Shown: positions 14,361-21,626 of the stretch, one piece after another
Position numbering within the stretch: position 1 is the stretch's first letter
Layout of the letters: each line of letters opens with the position of its first letter
Program-made: the position numbers and the translations under genes
The notes under the pieces: model-generated
Databases searched by the model: none
Told to the model about the DNA's origin: nothing
What the model saw: the letters and a program-made list of their open reading frames with translations, nothing else
From: Lactobacillus delbrueckii subsp. delbrueckii DSM 20074 = JCM 1012
GTDB taxonomy: Bacteria > Bacillota > Bacilli > Lactobacillales > Lactobacillaceae
Assembly: GCF_001433875.1 (NCBI RefSeq)
Contig: NZ_AZCR01000009.1
Coordinates: 1 to 36,984 of the forward strand
DNA length: 36,984 nt
Reading direction: 5' to 3'

Positions 14361-15320
14361 ATGGGAATCATCAAATACATATCAACTGACCAAGTCATGG
14401 CCCAGCACAAGGCCATGGGGACCCACATCAGCCTGCAGATCTACGGGGCAAGGGAAGACCCGGAAAAGATCCTGGACCAGACCAAGGTCCTAATCGACCA
14501 CTTTGAAGACCTGCTGACGGTCAACCGCAAGCCGGACCACCCCCGCTACGGCCTGTCCGAAGTAACCCGGGTCAACGACCAGGCGGGCAAGGAGGCCGTG
14601 CAAGTCTCCAGCAGCGTTTACGGCTTGATCAAGCTGGCCGTTGAGACCAGCCGGGAAAACTTCGGCTTCAACGCCTTAATCGGCCCCCTGGTTAAGCTCT
14701 GGTCCATCGGCTTTCAGGATGCCCGCGTGCCAAGTGACGCGGAAATCCAGGAGAAAATGAAGCTGATCGATCCCTGGATGGTCGAATTAAATGACGATGA
14801 CCACACGGTCTTTTTGAAGCAGGAAGGCATGGAGCTGGACCTTGGCGGGATCGCCAAGGGCTGGACGGCCGACCGGATCAGGGACCTCTGGCGGGCCTAC
14901 GGGGTCGAAGCCGGCATTATCAACCTGGGCGGCAATGTCCTCTTCGTCAACCCTTGCCCGAAGCGGGCCAACGGGATGTGGACGGTAGGCGTCCAGGATC
15001 CTTTGAAGCCGCGGGGAGAAAACATCACGGCCATGATGATCCCGGAATGCTCCGTGGTCACCAGCGGGACTTACGAGCGCTTTTTGGAAGTGGACGGGCA
15101 CAAGTACCACCACTTGATCGACTCCCGGACTGGCTACCCGGTGGAAACCGACATCGCTGGGGTGACGACCTTCACCAAGAATTCCGTTGACGCGGAAATC
15201 GAGTGCAAGCGCTGCTTCTTTGCTGGCCAGCCAATTGCCAACTGGGTCAATGACCGCCGCTTAGGCGCCATTTACGTGTATAACGACGAACGGGTGGAAA
15301 AAGTCGGCCTGGATTACTAA
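14361..15320 (+). CDS. apbE: FAD:protein FMN transferase (ApbE)
   Basis: Covalently attaches FMN from FAD to a Thr/Ser of a target flavoprotein, using Mg2+. 319 aa. Seen: N-terminal KAMGTHISLQIYG, central LDLGGIAKGWTADRIRDLW (the flavin-binding core), GIINLGGNVL, then VTSGTYERFLEVDGHKYHHL and IDSRTGYPVETDIAGVTTF, the metal-binding end. No lipobox or signal peptide, so it should act in the cytosol, fitting fumarate reductase- or FMN_bind-type intracellular targets rather than Rnf. Starts 11 nt after the phosphatase gene with AAGGAT as ribosome site. No acceptor protein is encoded in the window. Confidence 0.93.
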   Translation: MGIIKYISTDQVMAQHKAMGTHISLQIYGAREDPEKILDQTKVLIDHFEDLLTVNRKPDHPRYGLSEVTRVNDQAGKEAVQVSSSVYGLIKLAVETSRENFGFNALIGPLVKLWSIGFQDARVPSDAEIQEKMKLIDPWMVELNDDDHTVFLKQEGMELDLGGIAKGWTADRIRDLWRAYGVEAGIINLGGNVLFVNPCPKRANGMWTVGVQDPLKPRGENITAMMIPECSVVTSGTYERFLEVDGHKYHHLIDSRTGYPVETDIAGVTTFTKNSVDAEIECKRCFFAGQPIANWVNDRRLGAIYVYNDERVEKVGLDY

Positions 15321-15330
15321 AGTAAAGCAA

Positions 15331-15364
15331 AAGCAGCCTCACCTTCTGGTGAAGCTGCTTTTTC
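15331..15364. terminator. Bidirectional terminator between apbE and cvpA
   Basis: AAGCAGCCTCACC (15331-15343), loop TTCT, GGTGAAGCTGCTT (15348-15360), one C-A mismatch, then TTTTCC; the minus side has TTTGCTTTACTTT. Serves convergent genes. Confidence 0.88.
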
Positions 15365-15365
15365 C

Positions 15366-15890
15366 TTAGGCCGTGGTCCGGCTGACGCTGAAGAGAGTCT
15401 TGAAGACCCCGGTCGACAGACCTGGCGTGTCGTTGACGATGAAACTGAGCAGCTGTGAATCGCTGATCAGCTGGCTCAGCTGGCTGATGCCGACTGAGTT
15501 GAGGATGGACAAGACCACGTACATGAAGAAGTAGGAGGCCACGAAAGAAACGATGGCCCCGGCCATGTGGTCCAAAGTGGCCGTGAAACCAGTCTTGGTC
15601 TCCTGGGCGGGTAGCCAGGCCTTGAAGATCTTGGATATCTGCTTAAGGATGAAGAAGAGGGCGAAGAAGGCCCCGAAGCGGCAGGCATGCAGGACCAGGC
15701 TGGAGTCGCCCGCCTGCCCCTGGACGAACTGGGTGTAGATCAGGTCGCCGACCGGATTCTGCAGCATGATGGCCAGCATGAAGACCAGACCGGCGAAGAT
15801 CAAATTGACGATCCGCTTGGAGAAACCTACATGGTAGCCTTTGTAGGTCTGCCAGGCGATGTAGAGAATGACGAAAATAACTAAGAGCAT
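15366..15890 (-). CDS. cvpA: CvpA family membrane protein
   Basis: Small integral membrane protein of the CvpA family (linked in E. coli to colicin V production and envelope stress), 174 aa. Seen: four hydrophobic segments, LLVIFVILYIAWQTYKGY, IVNLIFAGLVFMLAIMLQN, FGAFFALFFILKQISKIF and IVSFVASYFFMYVVLSIL, with the family YxGYxxGF-like turn (TYKGYHVGFSKR) after the first. A longer reading from 16040 would place 50 odd residues in front, with no ribosome site; I chose the ATG at 15890, which has AAAGGAT upstream and begins directly in the first membrane helix as relatives do. Divergent from rsmG across 168 bp. Confidence 0.83.
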   Translation of the reverse strand: MLLVIFVILYIAWQTYKGYHVGFSKRIVNLIFAGLVFMLAIMLQNPVGDLIYTQFVQGQAGDSSLVLHACRFGAFFALFFILKQISKIFKAWLPAQETKTGFTATLDHMAGAIVSFVASYFFMYVVLSILNSVGISQLSQLISDSQLLSFIVNDTPGLSTGVFKTLFSVSRTTA

Positions 15891-15983
15891 CTTTATATCA
15901 TATCCTTTGTTTTTAGCTGTAATTTTCCATGGATTCTTTTTGACCTTCAAGCAAAAATAATCCATAATTGTTAAGATAGTTTG

Positions 15984-16022
15984 TGTAACATTTTTTTGCG
16001 CAAGATTGCTTTTTGCGTTACA
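15984..16022. promoter_or_regulatory. Spaced inverted repeat between cvpA and rsmG
   Basis: TGTAAC (15984-15989) and GTTACA (16017-16022) flank a 27-bp AT-rich segment in which TTTTTTTGCG and TTTTTGCG form a partial direct repeat. Could be a shared operator or leader structure. I see no confident -35/-10 pair here. Confidence 0.3.
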
Positions 16023-16031
16023 TTTAAGGGC

Positions 16032-16056
16032 GTGAAACACGGTTTCACAGGTGAAA
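16032..16056 (+). promoter_or_regulatory. Three alternating parS-like half-sites over the rsmG ribosome site
   Basis: GTGAAAC (16032-16038), ACG, GTTTCAC (16042-16048), AG, GTGAAAG (16051-16057). The first pair is a perfect 7-bp inverted repeat; the second is a canonical parS arrangement (GTTTCAC-GTGAAA) except for two inserted bases. As RNA, the two dyads are mutually exclusive hairpins, and the second places AGGTGA (ribosome site) in its loop and stem. Confidence 0.5.
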
Positions 16057-16058
16057 GA

Positions 16059-16778
16059 ATGAATCCTGAACTTTTTGCAGAAACATTGTCAAAGTATAAT
16101 TTTAAGTTGTCTCCTGTCCAAGAGCAACAATTTAAAACATATTTTAAGGAATTGGTTCGGGTCAATGAACACGTCAACCTTACCCGGATCACGGACGAAG
16201 ACGAGGTCTACCTCAAGCACTTCTACGACAGCGTGACTCCGCTCCTGCTCTGGCCAGAGGTCTTTGCAGAAGGAGCCAAGCTCTGCGATGTCGGGGCCGG
16301 AGCCGGCTTTCCGTCACTGCCGATCAAGATCCTCCGCCCTGACCTGGAAGTCACCATCGTTGACTCTTTAGGCAAGCGGCTGAACTTCTTGTCTGACTTG
16401 CTGGAGAAGCTTGGCATCGAAGGCGTGAACCTGGTGCACGGCCGGGCTGAAGATGTGGGGCAAAACCCGGACTACCGGGAGAAGTTTGACCTGGTAACTG
16501 CCCGGGCCGTGGCCAGAATGAGCGTTTTGAGCGAATACTGCCTGCCCCTGGCCAAAGTCGGCGGCAAGTTCCTGGCTTTAAAGGGGCCGCGGGCTGACGA
16601 AGAATTGGAAGACGCCAAGAGTGCCCTGGAGAAACTGGGCGGCGAAGTTGTCTTCAGCCGGGTCATCACCTTGCCAGGCAGCGCTGAGGAGCGGATCCTC
16701 GTCCTGGTTGACAAGGTCAAGGCAACTCCGGGCAAGTACCCGCGCCAGGCAGGCACGCCAAACCGGAAACCCCTGTAG
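16059..16778 (+). CDS. rsmG: 16S rRNA (guanine527-N7)-methyltransferase RsmG
   Basis: Methylates N7 of G527 in 16S rRNA using SAM; loss gives low-level streptomycin resistance. 239 aa, the family's normal length. Seen: [25 protein letters not shown] (cited by [20 protein letters not shown]), the SAM loop [16 protein letters not shown] at about residues 76-91, [14 protein letters not shown], and [21 protein letters not shown] near the catalytic end. An in-frame reading reaches back to 15981, but AGGTGA sits just upstream of ATG 16059 and the MNPELF start matches relatives. It is the first gene of the near-origin cluster rsmG-noc-parA-parB, and 18 nt separate it from noc. Confidence 0.95.
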   Translation: MNPELFAETLSKYNFKLSPVQEQQFKTYFKELVRVNEHVNLTRITDEDEVYLKHFYDSVTPLLLWPEVFAEGAKLCDVGAGAGFPSLPIKILRPDLEVTIVDSLGKRLNFLSDLLEKLGIEGVNLVHGRAEDVGQNPDYREKFDLVTARAVARMSVLSEYCLPLAKVGGKFLALKGPRADEELEDAKSALEKLGGEVVFSRVITLPGSAEERILVLVDKVKATPGKYPRQAGTPNRKPL

Positions 16779-16796
16779 TTTTTTGGAGGTGCCCAA

Positions 16797-17621
16797 ATGG
16801 CTTTTGGTTTTTTTCATCGAAATGAAATTCCCCAAAACAAGCAGGTCCAGGACCTGCCTTTAGCGGAAATCCATCCGAACCGCTACCAGCCAAGAAGGAC
16901 TTTTAGCGATGATTCTATCCAGCAACTCGCCCAGACCTTGCAAGAAGAAGGGCTCTTGCAGCCGATCATCGTCCGCCAGGATCAGGGCGGCTACGAAATC
17001 ATTGCCGGCGAGCGCCGCTTCCGGGCGGCCAAGAGCCTGGGCTGGGAAAAGATCCCGGCCATCGTGAACAATCTCGATGACCAGCAGACCGCTTCTTTGG
17101 CCTTAATCGAAAACCTGCAAAGGGAAAACCTGAATCCGATCGATGAGGCCCAGGCTTATGAGCAGCTGATGCAGCTCAACGACTTGACCCAGACCCAGCT
17201 GGCCCAGGATATTGGCAAGTCCCAGTCCTACGTGGCTAACAAGCTCCGCCTGCTCAAGCTGGCTGAACCTGTGCAAGAGTATCTGGCCAAAGGCGGGCTT
17301 AGCGCCCGCCATGGCCGGGCCATTTTGGGTTTAAGCGAAGAGGACCAGGTTAAATTGGCTGAAGAGATTGTCGAAAAAGGTCTCAGCGTAAAAGAGACGG
17401 AAGAGCGGGCGGCCAAGCTGGCCAATCCTAAGCCAGCCGTTAAGAAGAAGGCGGTGGTCCGCTATGGCCGGGACATGCAGCTGCAGATCAACACGATCAA
17501 GCAGGCGGTTAAACTGGCCAAGGAGTCCGGCGTGAAAGTCAAGGTTACCGAGGCGAAGAGCCCGGATGAGTACCAGATTACTATCGTGATGAAGAATCAG
17601 AGAAAGAAGAAGGAGGACTAG
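16797..17621 (+). CDS. noc: ParB-like nucleoid occlusion protein Noc
   Basis: CTP-dependent DNA clamp that in Bacillus binds NBS sites and the membrane to keep division away from the nucleoid. 274 aa. Seen: short amphipathic N-terminus MAFGFFHRNEIP, consistent with the Noc membrane-targeting helix; ParB N-domain with IHPNRYQPRRTF, LLQPIIV and the CTP-binding GERRFRA (residues 71-77); ENLQRENLNPIDEAQAY; an HTH around LTQTQLAQDIGKSQSYVANK; and a C-terminal dimer domain. It is adjacent to rsmG and followed 1 nt later by parA, the standard Firmicute order, which separates it from the true ParB encoded after parA. Confidence 0.92.
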   Translation: MAFGFFHRNEIPQNKQVQDLPLAEIHPNRYQPRRTFSDDSIQQLAQTLQEEGLLQPIIVRQDQGGYEIIAGERRFRAAKSLGWEKIPAIVNNLDDQQTASLALIENLQRENLNPIDEAQAYEQLMQLNDLTQTQLAQDIGKSQSYVANKLRLLKLAEPVQEYLAKGGLSARHGRAILGLSEEDQVKLAEEIVEKGLSVKETEERAAKLANPKPAVKKKAVVRYGRDMQLQINTIKQAVKLAKESGVKVKVTEAKSPDEYQITIVMKNQRKKKED

Positions 17622-17622
17622 C

Positions 17623-18402
17623 ATGGGCAGCGTCATCGCAGTCGCCAACCAGAAGGGCGGCGTTGGCAAAACCACGACGACCATCAATTTGGCCGCTTCC
17701 ATTGCTAAAAGAGGCTACAAGGTATTGATTGTCGACATTGACCCGCAGGGCAATGCCACCTCAGGCTTGGGGATTGAGAAGTCGACCATCGAGTATGATA
17801 TCTACAATGTTCTGATCGATGAAATCCCGATCGCCTCAGCCATCAAGCCGACTAGCAGCAAGAAGCTGGAAATCCTGCCGGCCACGATCAATCTGGCCGG
17901 GGCGGAAACCGAGCTGATCAGCATGATGGCCCGGGAAACCCGCTTGAAGGGGGCCATTGAAGACTTGGGCGACAAGTACGACTTCGTCTTTATCGACTGT
18001 CCTCCTTCTTTGGGGCAGTTGTCCATCAATGCCTTTACGGCCAGCCAGTCGATTTTGATTCCGGTCCAAAGCGAATACTACGCTATGGAAGGATTGAGCC
18101 AGCTGCTCAACACCATCCGCTTAGTCCAGAAGCACTTTAACAAGGACCTGGGCGTGGAGGGGGTCTTGCTGACCATGCTGGATGCCCGGACCAACCTGGG
18201 GGCCGACGTGGTCCAGCAGGTCAAGGAATATTTCGGCGACCGGGTCTACAAGACGATCATCCCGCGGATCACCAAGCTGGCTGAAGCGCCAAGCTACGGG
18301 GAGGCAATCACGGAATACGCGCCAAGTTCGCGCGGGGCCAAGGTTTATGATGACTTAGCAAAAGAGGTGCTGAAGGCTCATGGCAAGAGACTCAAGAAAT
18401 AA
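17623..18402 (+). CDS. parA: Chromosome partitioning ATPase ParA/Soj
   Basis: Deviant Walker-type ATPase that binds DNA when ATP-bound and works with ParB-parS in origin segregation; in Bacillus it also controls DnaA. 259 aa. Seen: KGGVGKTTTTINLA with signature Lys11 and Lys16, VDIDPQGNATSGLG (Walker A'), FIDCPPSLGQLSINA (Walker B), and C-terminal PRITKLAEAPSYGEAI. The short N-terminus is typical of chromosomal Soj rather than plasmid ParA. Its 3' end overlaps parB by 23 nt, indicating coupled translation. Confidence 0.96.
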   Translation: MGSVIAVANQKGGVGKTTTTINLAASIAKRGYKVLIVDIDPQGNATSGLGIEKSTIEYDIYNVLIDEIPIASAIKPTSSKKLEILPATINLAGAETELISMMARETRLKGAIEDLGDKYDFVFIDCPPSLGQLSINAFTASQSILIPVQSEYYAMEGLSQLLNTIRLVQKHFNKDLGVEGVLLTMLDARTNLGADVVQQVKEYFGDRVYKTIIPRITKLAEAPSYGEAITEYAPSSRGAKVYDDLAKEVLKAHGKRLKK

Positions 18403-19270
18403 GAAACAGGAAAAGAAGGGCGGCCTGGGCCGGGGCTTGGGGGCGCTTTTTGAAGAAGAACCCCAGGTAAAGCCGGCCGAAGAAATCGAAGACCTGCCTT
18501 TGGCAGAAGTCCGGCCCAACCCTTACCAGCCGCGGAAGAATTTTGATGAAAAGAAGCTGGCCGAACTGGCTGAATCCATCAAGGAAAACGGGGTCCTGCA
18601 GCCGATCATCGTCCGCCGGTCAGTCGGCGGCTACGAGATCATCGCCGGTGAGCGACGCTGCCGGGCTTCCGAATTAGCCGGCCAGGCCACCATCCCGGCC
18701 ATCATCCGCCAGTTTGATGAAAGCCAGATGATGGAAGTGGCCATTTTGGAAAACCTGCAGCGGGAAGACCTGACTCCTTTGGAAGAAGCCCAGGCTTATG
18801 AAATGCTGCAAAAGAACCTGGGCTTGACACAGGAAGAGGTTTCCAAGAAGATGGGCAAGTCCCGCCCTTACATCACCAACTACCTCCGTCTGCTCACCCT
18901 GCCGCAGAAGACCAAGGGCCTTTTGCAAAGAGGGGAATTGTCCATGGGCCAGGCCAGAACCCTTCTGGGCTTAAAGGACAAGGACAGGATCGATGAACTT
19001 GCCAAGCGGGTGGTTAAGGAAGGGATGCCGGTCCGCAAGGTCGAGGCGCTGGTCGCCAAGATGAACGAGCGCGGGCAGAAGCAGAAGAAAAAGAATGCTG
19101 GCAAGTCAGCATTCGTGCGGGCCAGCGAAAGCCAGCTGTCCGCCAAGTTCGGCTCGCCGGTAAGCATTACGGAAAACAAGACGGGGAAGGGGCACTTGTC
19201 AATTGACTTTGCTTCCCCGGATGAACTGAACCGGATTCTGGATTTGTTAGGTGTGAATCTCGATGACTAA
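18380..19270 (+). CDS. parB: Chromosome partitioning protein ParB/Spo0J
   Basis: CTP-switched clamp that loads at parS and spreads to organise the origin. 296 aa. Seen: the ParA-stimulating N-terminus KKGGLGRGLGALFEEE; RPNPYQPRKNFDEKKLAELAES (cited by RPNPYQPRKNF); CTP-binding GERRCRAS at residues 90-97, where Cys replaces the commoner Phe/Trp/Tyr; ENLQREDLTPLEEAQAYEML; HTH LTQEEVSKKMGKSRPYITNY; and a basic linker before the C-terminal dimer domain. Overlaps parA at its start and the next small gene by 8 nt at its end. I found no canonical parS inside the window. Confidence 0.95.
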   Translation: MARDSRNKKQEKKGGLGRGLGALFEEEPQVKPAEEIEDLPLAEVRPNPYQPRKNFDEKKLAELAESIKENGVLQPIIVRRSVGGYEIIAGERRCRASELAGQATIPAIIRQFDESQMMEVAILENLQREDLTPLEEAQAYEMLQKNLGLTQEEVSKKMGKSRPYITNYLRLLTLPQKTKGLLQRGELSMGQARTLLGLKDKDRIDELAKRVVKEGMPVRKVEALVAKMNERGQKQKKKNAGKSAFVRASESQLSAKFGSPVSITENKTGKGHLSIDFASPDELNRILDLLGVNLDD

Positions 19271-19526
19271 AAACATTACTTTTGACTTGGCGGACACGGT
19301 TGAAATGAAGAAGCCCCACGCTTGCCAGACCAACAACTGGGAGGTCCTGCGCCTGGGCGCCGACATCCGCTTGAAATGCATGGGCTGCGGGCACGTGGTC
19401 ATGATGCCGCGGGCTTATTTCAACAAGAAGGTCAAGAAGGTCCTGACCAAGAGCAATGATCCCGTCAACTTGAAGAACGATTTTTACGTGGCCAAGGAAG
19501 ACATCGCCCGGCCAAATTTCGGCTAG
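19263..19526 (+). CDS. yyzM: DUF951 small protein, YyzM-like
   Basis: Short conserved protein of 87 aa found between spo0J and ychF in many Firmicutes. Function unknown. Seen: the family core FDLADTVEMKKPHACQTNNW, EVLRLGADIRLKCMGCGHVV and MMPRAYFNKKVKKVL. Cysteines at PHACQ and KCMGCG could bind zinc. Its ATG overlaps the parB stop (ATGACTAA), indicating translational coupling with the partition genes. Compared with the usual 60-65 aa it has a C-terminal extension of about 20 residues (NDPVNLKNDFYVAKEDI region). A weak hairpin TGGCC-AAAA-GGCCA (19540-19553) lies in the gap to ychF. Confidence 0.88.
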   Translation: MTKNITFDLADTVEMKKPHACQTNNWEVLRLGADIRLKCMGCGHVVMMPRAYFNKKVKKVLTKSNDPVNLKNDFYVAKEDIARPNFG

Positions 19527-19602
19527 GCATTGACTAATCTGGCCAAAAGGCCAAGAATTAAACACGCAAGCAAGAAAAAACAAGAAAGAGGAATTACAAA
19601 AT

Positions 19603-20703
19603 ATGGCTTTAACTGCTGGTATCGTCGGTTTGCCAAACGTCGGCAAGTCAACTCTTTTTAACGCAATTACCAAGGCGGGCGCGGAAATGGCTAACTACCC
19701 ATTCGCGACCATTGAACCGAACGTGGGGATGGTTGAAGTGCCGGACAAGCGCCTGGCCAGAATCCAAGAACTGATCCCGGCCAAGAAGGTTGTCCACACG
19801 ACTTTTGAATTCACCGACATTGCCGGTTTGGTCAAGGGGGCTTCCAAGGGTGAAGGCCTGGGCAACAAGTTCCTGGAAAACATCCGCCAGACCGACGCTA
19901 TCGTACACGTGGTCCGGGCTTTTGACGATGAAAACATCACTTCCGTCTCCGGCAAGGTTGACCCGGAAGAAGACATCGACACCATCAACCTGGAACTGAT
20001 CTACGCTGACCTGGACTCAGTTGACCGCCGGATCGGCAAGGTGCAGAAGATGGCCCAGCAAAAGGACAAGGAAGCCATGGCTGAATACAATGTCCTGCAA
20101 AAGATCAAGCCAGTTCTGGAAGCCGGCGACCCGGTCCGGTCCATCAAGTTCACTGATGACGAAGCCAAGATCGTCAAGGGCCTCTTCCTCCTGACTTCCA
20201 AGCCGGTCATCTACGTGGCCAACATCGCGGAAGAATCCATGGCTGATCCGGAAAGCGACAAGTACTACCAAATCGTCAAGGCCCACGCCGACAAGGAAGG
20301 GGCTGGCTGCCTGGGCATCTCCGCGGCTATCGAAGAAGAAATTGCCGGCCTGGACGATGAAGAAAAGGCAGAAATGCTGGCGGCTGAAGGGGTTGAAGAA
20401 TCCGGTTTGGACCGCTTGATCCGAGCTGCCTACCACCTGCTAGGCCTCAGAACCTTCTTTACGGCCGGGGGCAAGGAGACCCGGGCCTGGACCTTCCACC
20501 AGGGCATGAAGGCGCCGCAAGTCGCCGGTGTCATCCACTCCGACTTTGAACGGGGCTTCATCCGGGCCGAAGTCGTTTCCTTCGAAGACCTGGACAAGTA
20601 CGAAAGCATGCAGAAGATCAAGGAAGCCGGCAGAGTCCGCCTGGAAGGCAAGGAATACGAAGTCCAGGACGGCGACATCATCGAATTTAGATTTAACGTA
20701 TAA
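19603..20703 (+). CDS. ychF: Ribosome-binding ATPase YchF (EngD)
   Basis: Obg-family P-loop protein that prefers ATP over GTP, binds ribosomes and dampens the oxidative stress response. 366 aa, standard length. Seen: GLPNVGKSTLFNAI (G1), ADM-like region ANYPFATIEPNVG (G2), DIAGLVKGASKGEGLGN (G3), and VIYVANIAEE, the changed NxxE in place of NKxD that gives ATP specificity; then a coiled-coil insert and a TGS-like C-terminal domain with TFFTAGGKETRAWT and DIIEFRFNV. Preceded by AAGAGG and the near-origin cluster; followed 14 nt later by the DUF1129 gene. Confidence 0.97.
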   Translation: MALTAGIVGLPNVGKSTLFNAITKAGAEMANYPFATIEPNVGMVEVPDKRLARIQELIPAKKVVHTTFEFTDIAGLVKGASKGEGLGNKFLENIRQTDAIVHVVRAFDDENITSVSGKVDPEEDIDTINLELIYADLDSVDRRIGKVQKMAQQKDKEAMAEYNVLQKIKPVLEAGDPVRSIKFTDDEAKIVKGLFLLTSKPVIYVANIAEESMADPESDKYYQIVKAHADKEGAGCLGISAAIEEEIAGLDDEEKAEMLAAEGVEESGLDRLIRAAYHLLGLRTFFTAGGKETRAWTFHQGMKAPQVAGVIHSDFERGFIRAEVVSFEDLDKYESMQKIKEAGRVRLEGKEYEVQDGDIIEFRFNV

Positions 20704-20717
20704 GGCAGGAGACAGAA

Positions 20718-21488
20718 GTGAGCGAAGAAAAGCAAGTTAAGAACGCTTCTCAAGCCGAGCTGCAAAAGCAGGGGCAGGCAGAAGCTAAGACGGAAAGCAT
20801 CAAGCAGGAGAACCCGGAAGAACTCCGGGGGAAATTGTCCAACAAGAACAAGGACTACATCTACCGCTTGAAGAAGGAACTGGTTGCCGGCGGCATGAGC
20901 GATGGCGACGCTGACGCCCAGATCGACGGCCTTTTGCCGGAAATCTACGACGCCCAGATCAAGGGGCAGCCGGCCAACGTTTTGTTTGGCGCCGCGCCTA
21001 AGCTGAAGGCCAGCCAGATCCTGCACCCGGTCGTTAAGCCGGAAAGGGTGCCGGACAAGCTGGTAGCCCTGGACGGGGCCCTCTTCTACACGGCCATGCT
21101 GACGGTTCTGTTTGGGGTCTTGCAATTGTTCACGGACAACAGCAAGTCCACTTCCTCCGGTTCCGGGATCCTGACCTTGATCGTGATGGGTCTGGCCATG
21201 GGCTGGTACTTCACCAAATACAATACCTGGATGCAGCCTGACCCGAAGACCGGCAAGCCGGCCTGGGGCAAGGTGATCTGGGGCCTTCTGGGGTCACTTT
21301 TGATCATCATGCTGATCGTCTTTGTCCTCTCAATTCCGGCCCTGTCCGTCATCAACCCGGTTCTGCCAGGCTGGGCTGACATCTTGGTGGCCGCAGCCGC
21401 TTACGGGATTCGCTGGCTGGTTCGCCGTCACTACGGGATTGAAGGGACTTCTCTCAGCCCGGACAAGCTGACCATGAAGAAAAGGTAA
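20718..21488 (+). CDS. DUF1129 family membrane protein
   Basis: Membrane protein of unknown function, 256 aa, conserved next to ychF in lactobacilli. Seen: a charged N-terminal cytosolic domain (residues 1-105) with LSNKNKDYIYRLKKELVAGG and the PANVLFGAAPKLKASQIL block typical of DUF1129, then four to six hydrophobic segments starting around ALFYTAMLTVLFGVLQLF, with VIWGLLGSLLIIMLIVFVLS and a terminal segment, ending in a basic tail. Start is GTG with AGGAG 9 nt upstream. Likely co-transcribed with ychF, since 14 nt separate them, and ends at the hairpin at 21542. Confidence 0.85.
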   Translation: MSEEKQVKNASQAELQKQGQAEAKTESIKQENPEELRGKLSNKNKDYIYRLKKELVAGGMSDGDADAQIDGLLPEIYDAQIKGQPANVLFGAAPKLKASQILHPVVKPERVPDKLVALDGALFYTAMLTVLFGVLQLFTDNSKSTSSGSGILTLIVMGLAMGWYFTKYNTWMQPDPKTGKPAWGKVIWGLLGSLLIIMLIVFVLSIPALSVINPVLPGWADILVAAAAYGIRWLVRRHYGIEGTSLSPDKLTMKKR

Positions 21489-21541
21489 ATCAATAGCGTG
21501 CTTTTTAATCATAATGGGTGTAAAATAAGCTGATAAGTATA

Positions 21542-21580
21542 AAACAAATAGATGCTCAGCATCTATTTGTTTTTGTTTGA
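21542..21580 (+). terminator. Terminator after the DUF1129 gene
   Basis: AAACAAATAGATGC (21542-21555), loop TCA, GCATCTATTTGTTT (21559-21572), a perfect 14-bp stem followed by TTGTTT. AT-rich but well formed. Confidence 0.82.
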
Positions 21581-21595
21581 CGATTTTTTTATAAA
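21567..21595 (+). promoter_or_regulatory. Possible promoter of the ABC exporter overlapping the terminator
   Basis: TTGTTT (21567-21572), 17 bp, TATAAA (21590-21595). The -35 is the outer part of the upstream terminator's 3' arm. Confidence 0.45.
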
Positions 21596-21626
21596 AAGCG
21601 ATGAGCAGTAAAGAGGGAGGTCATTA

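Noticed and set aside
15891-16040. N-terminal extension of CvpA back to 16040
   Set aside because: No ribosome site at 16040; the extra residues are not membrane-like and reach into the rsmG leader.
19540-19553. TGGCC-AAAA-GGCCA between yyzM and ychF as a terminator
   Set aside because: Only 5 bp and no T-run; at most a minor intercistronic hairpin.
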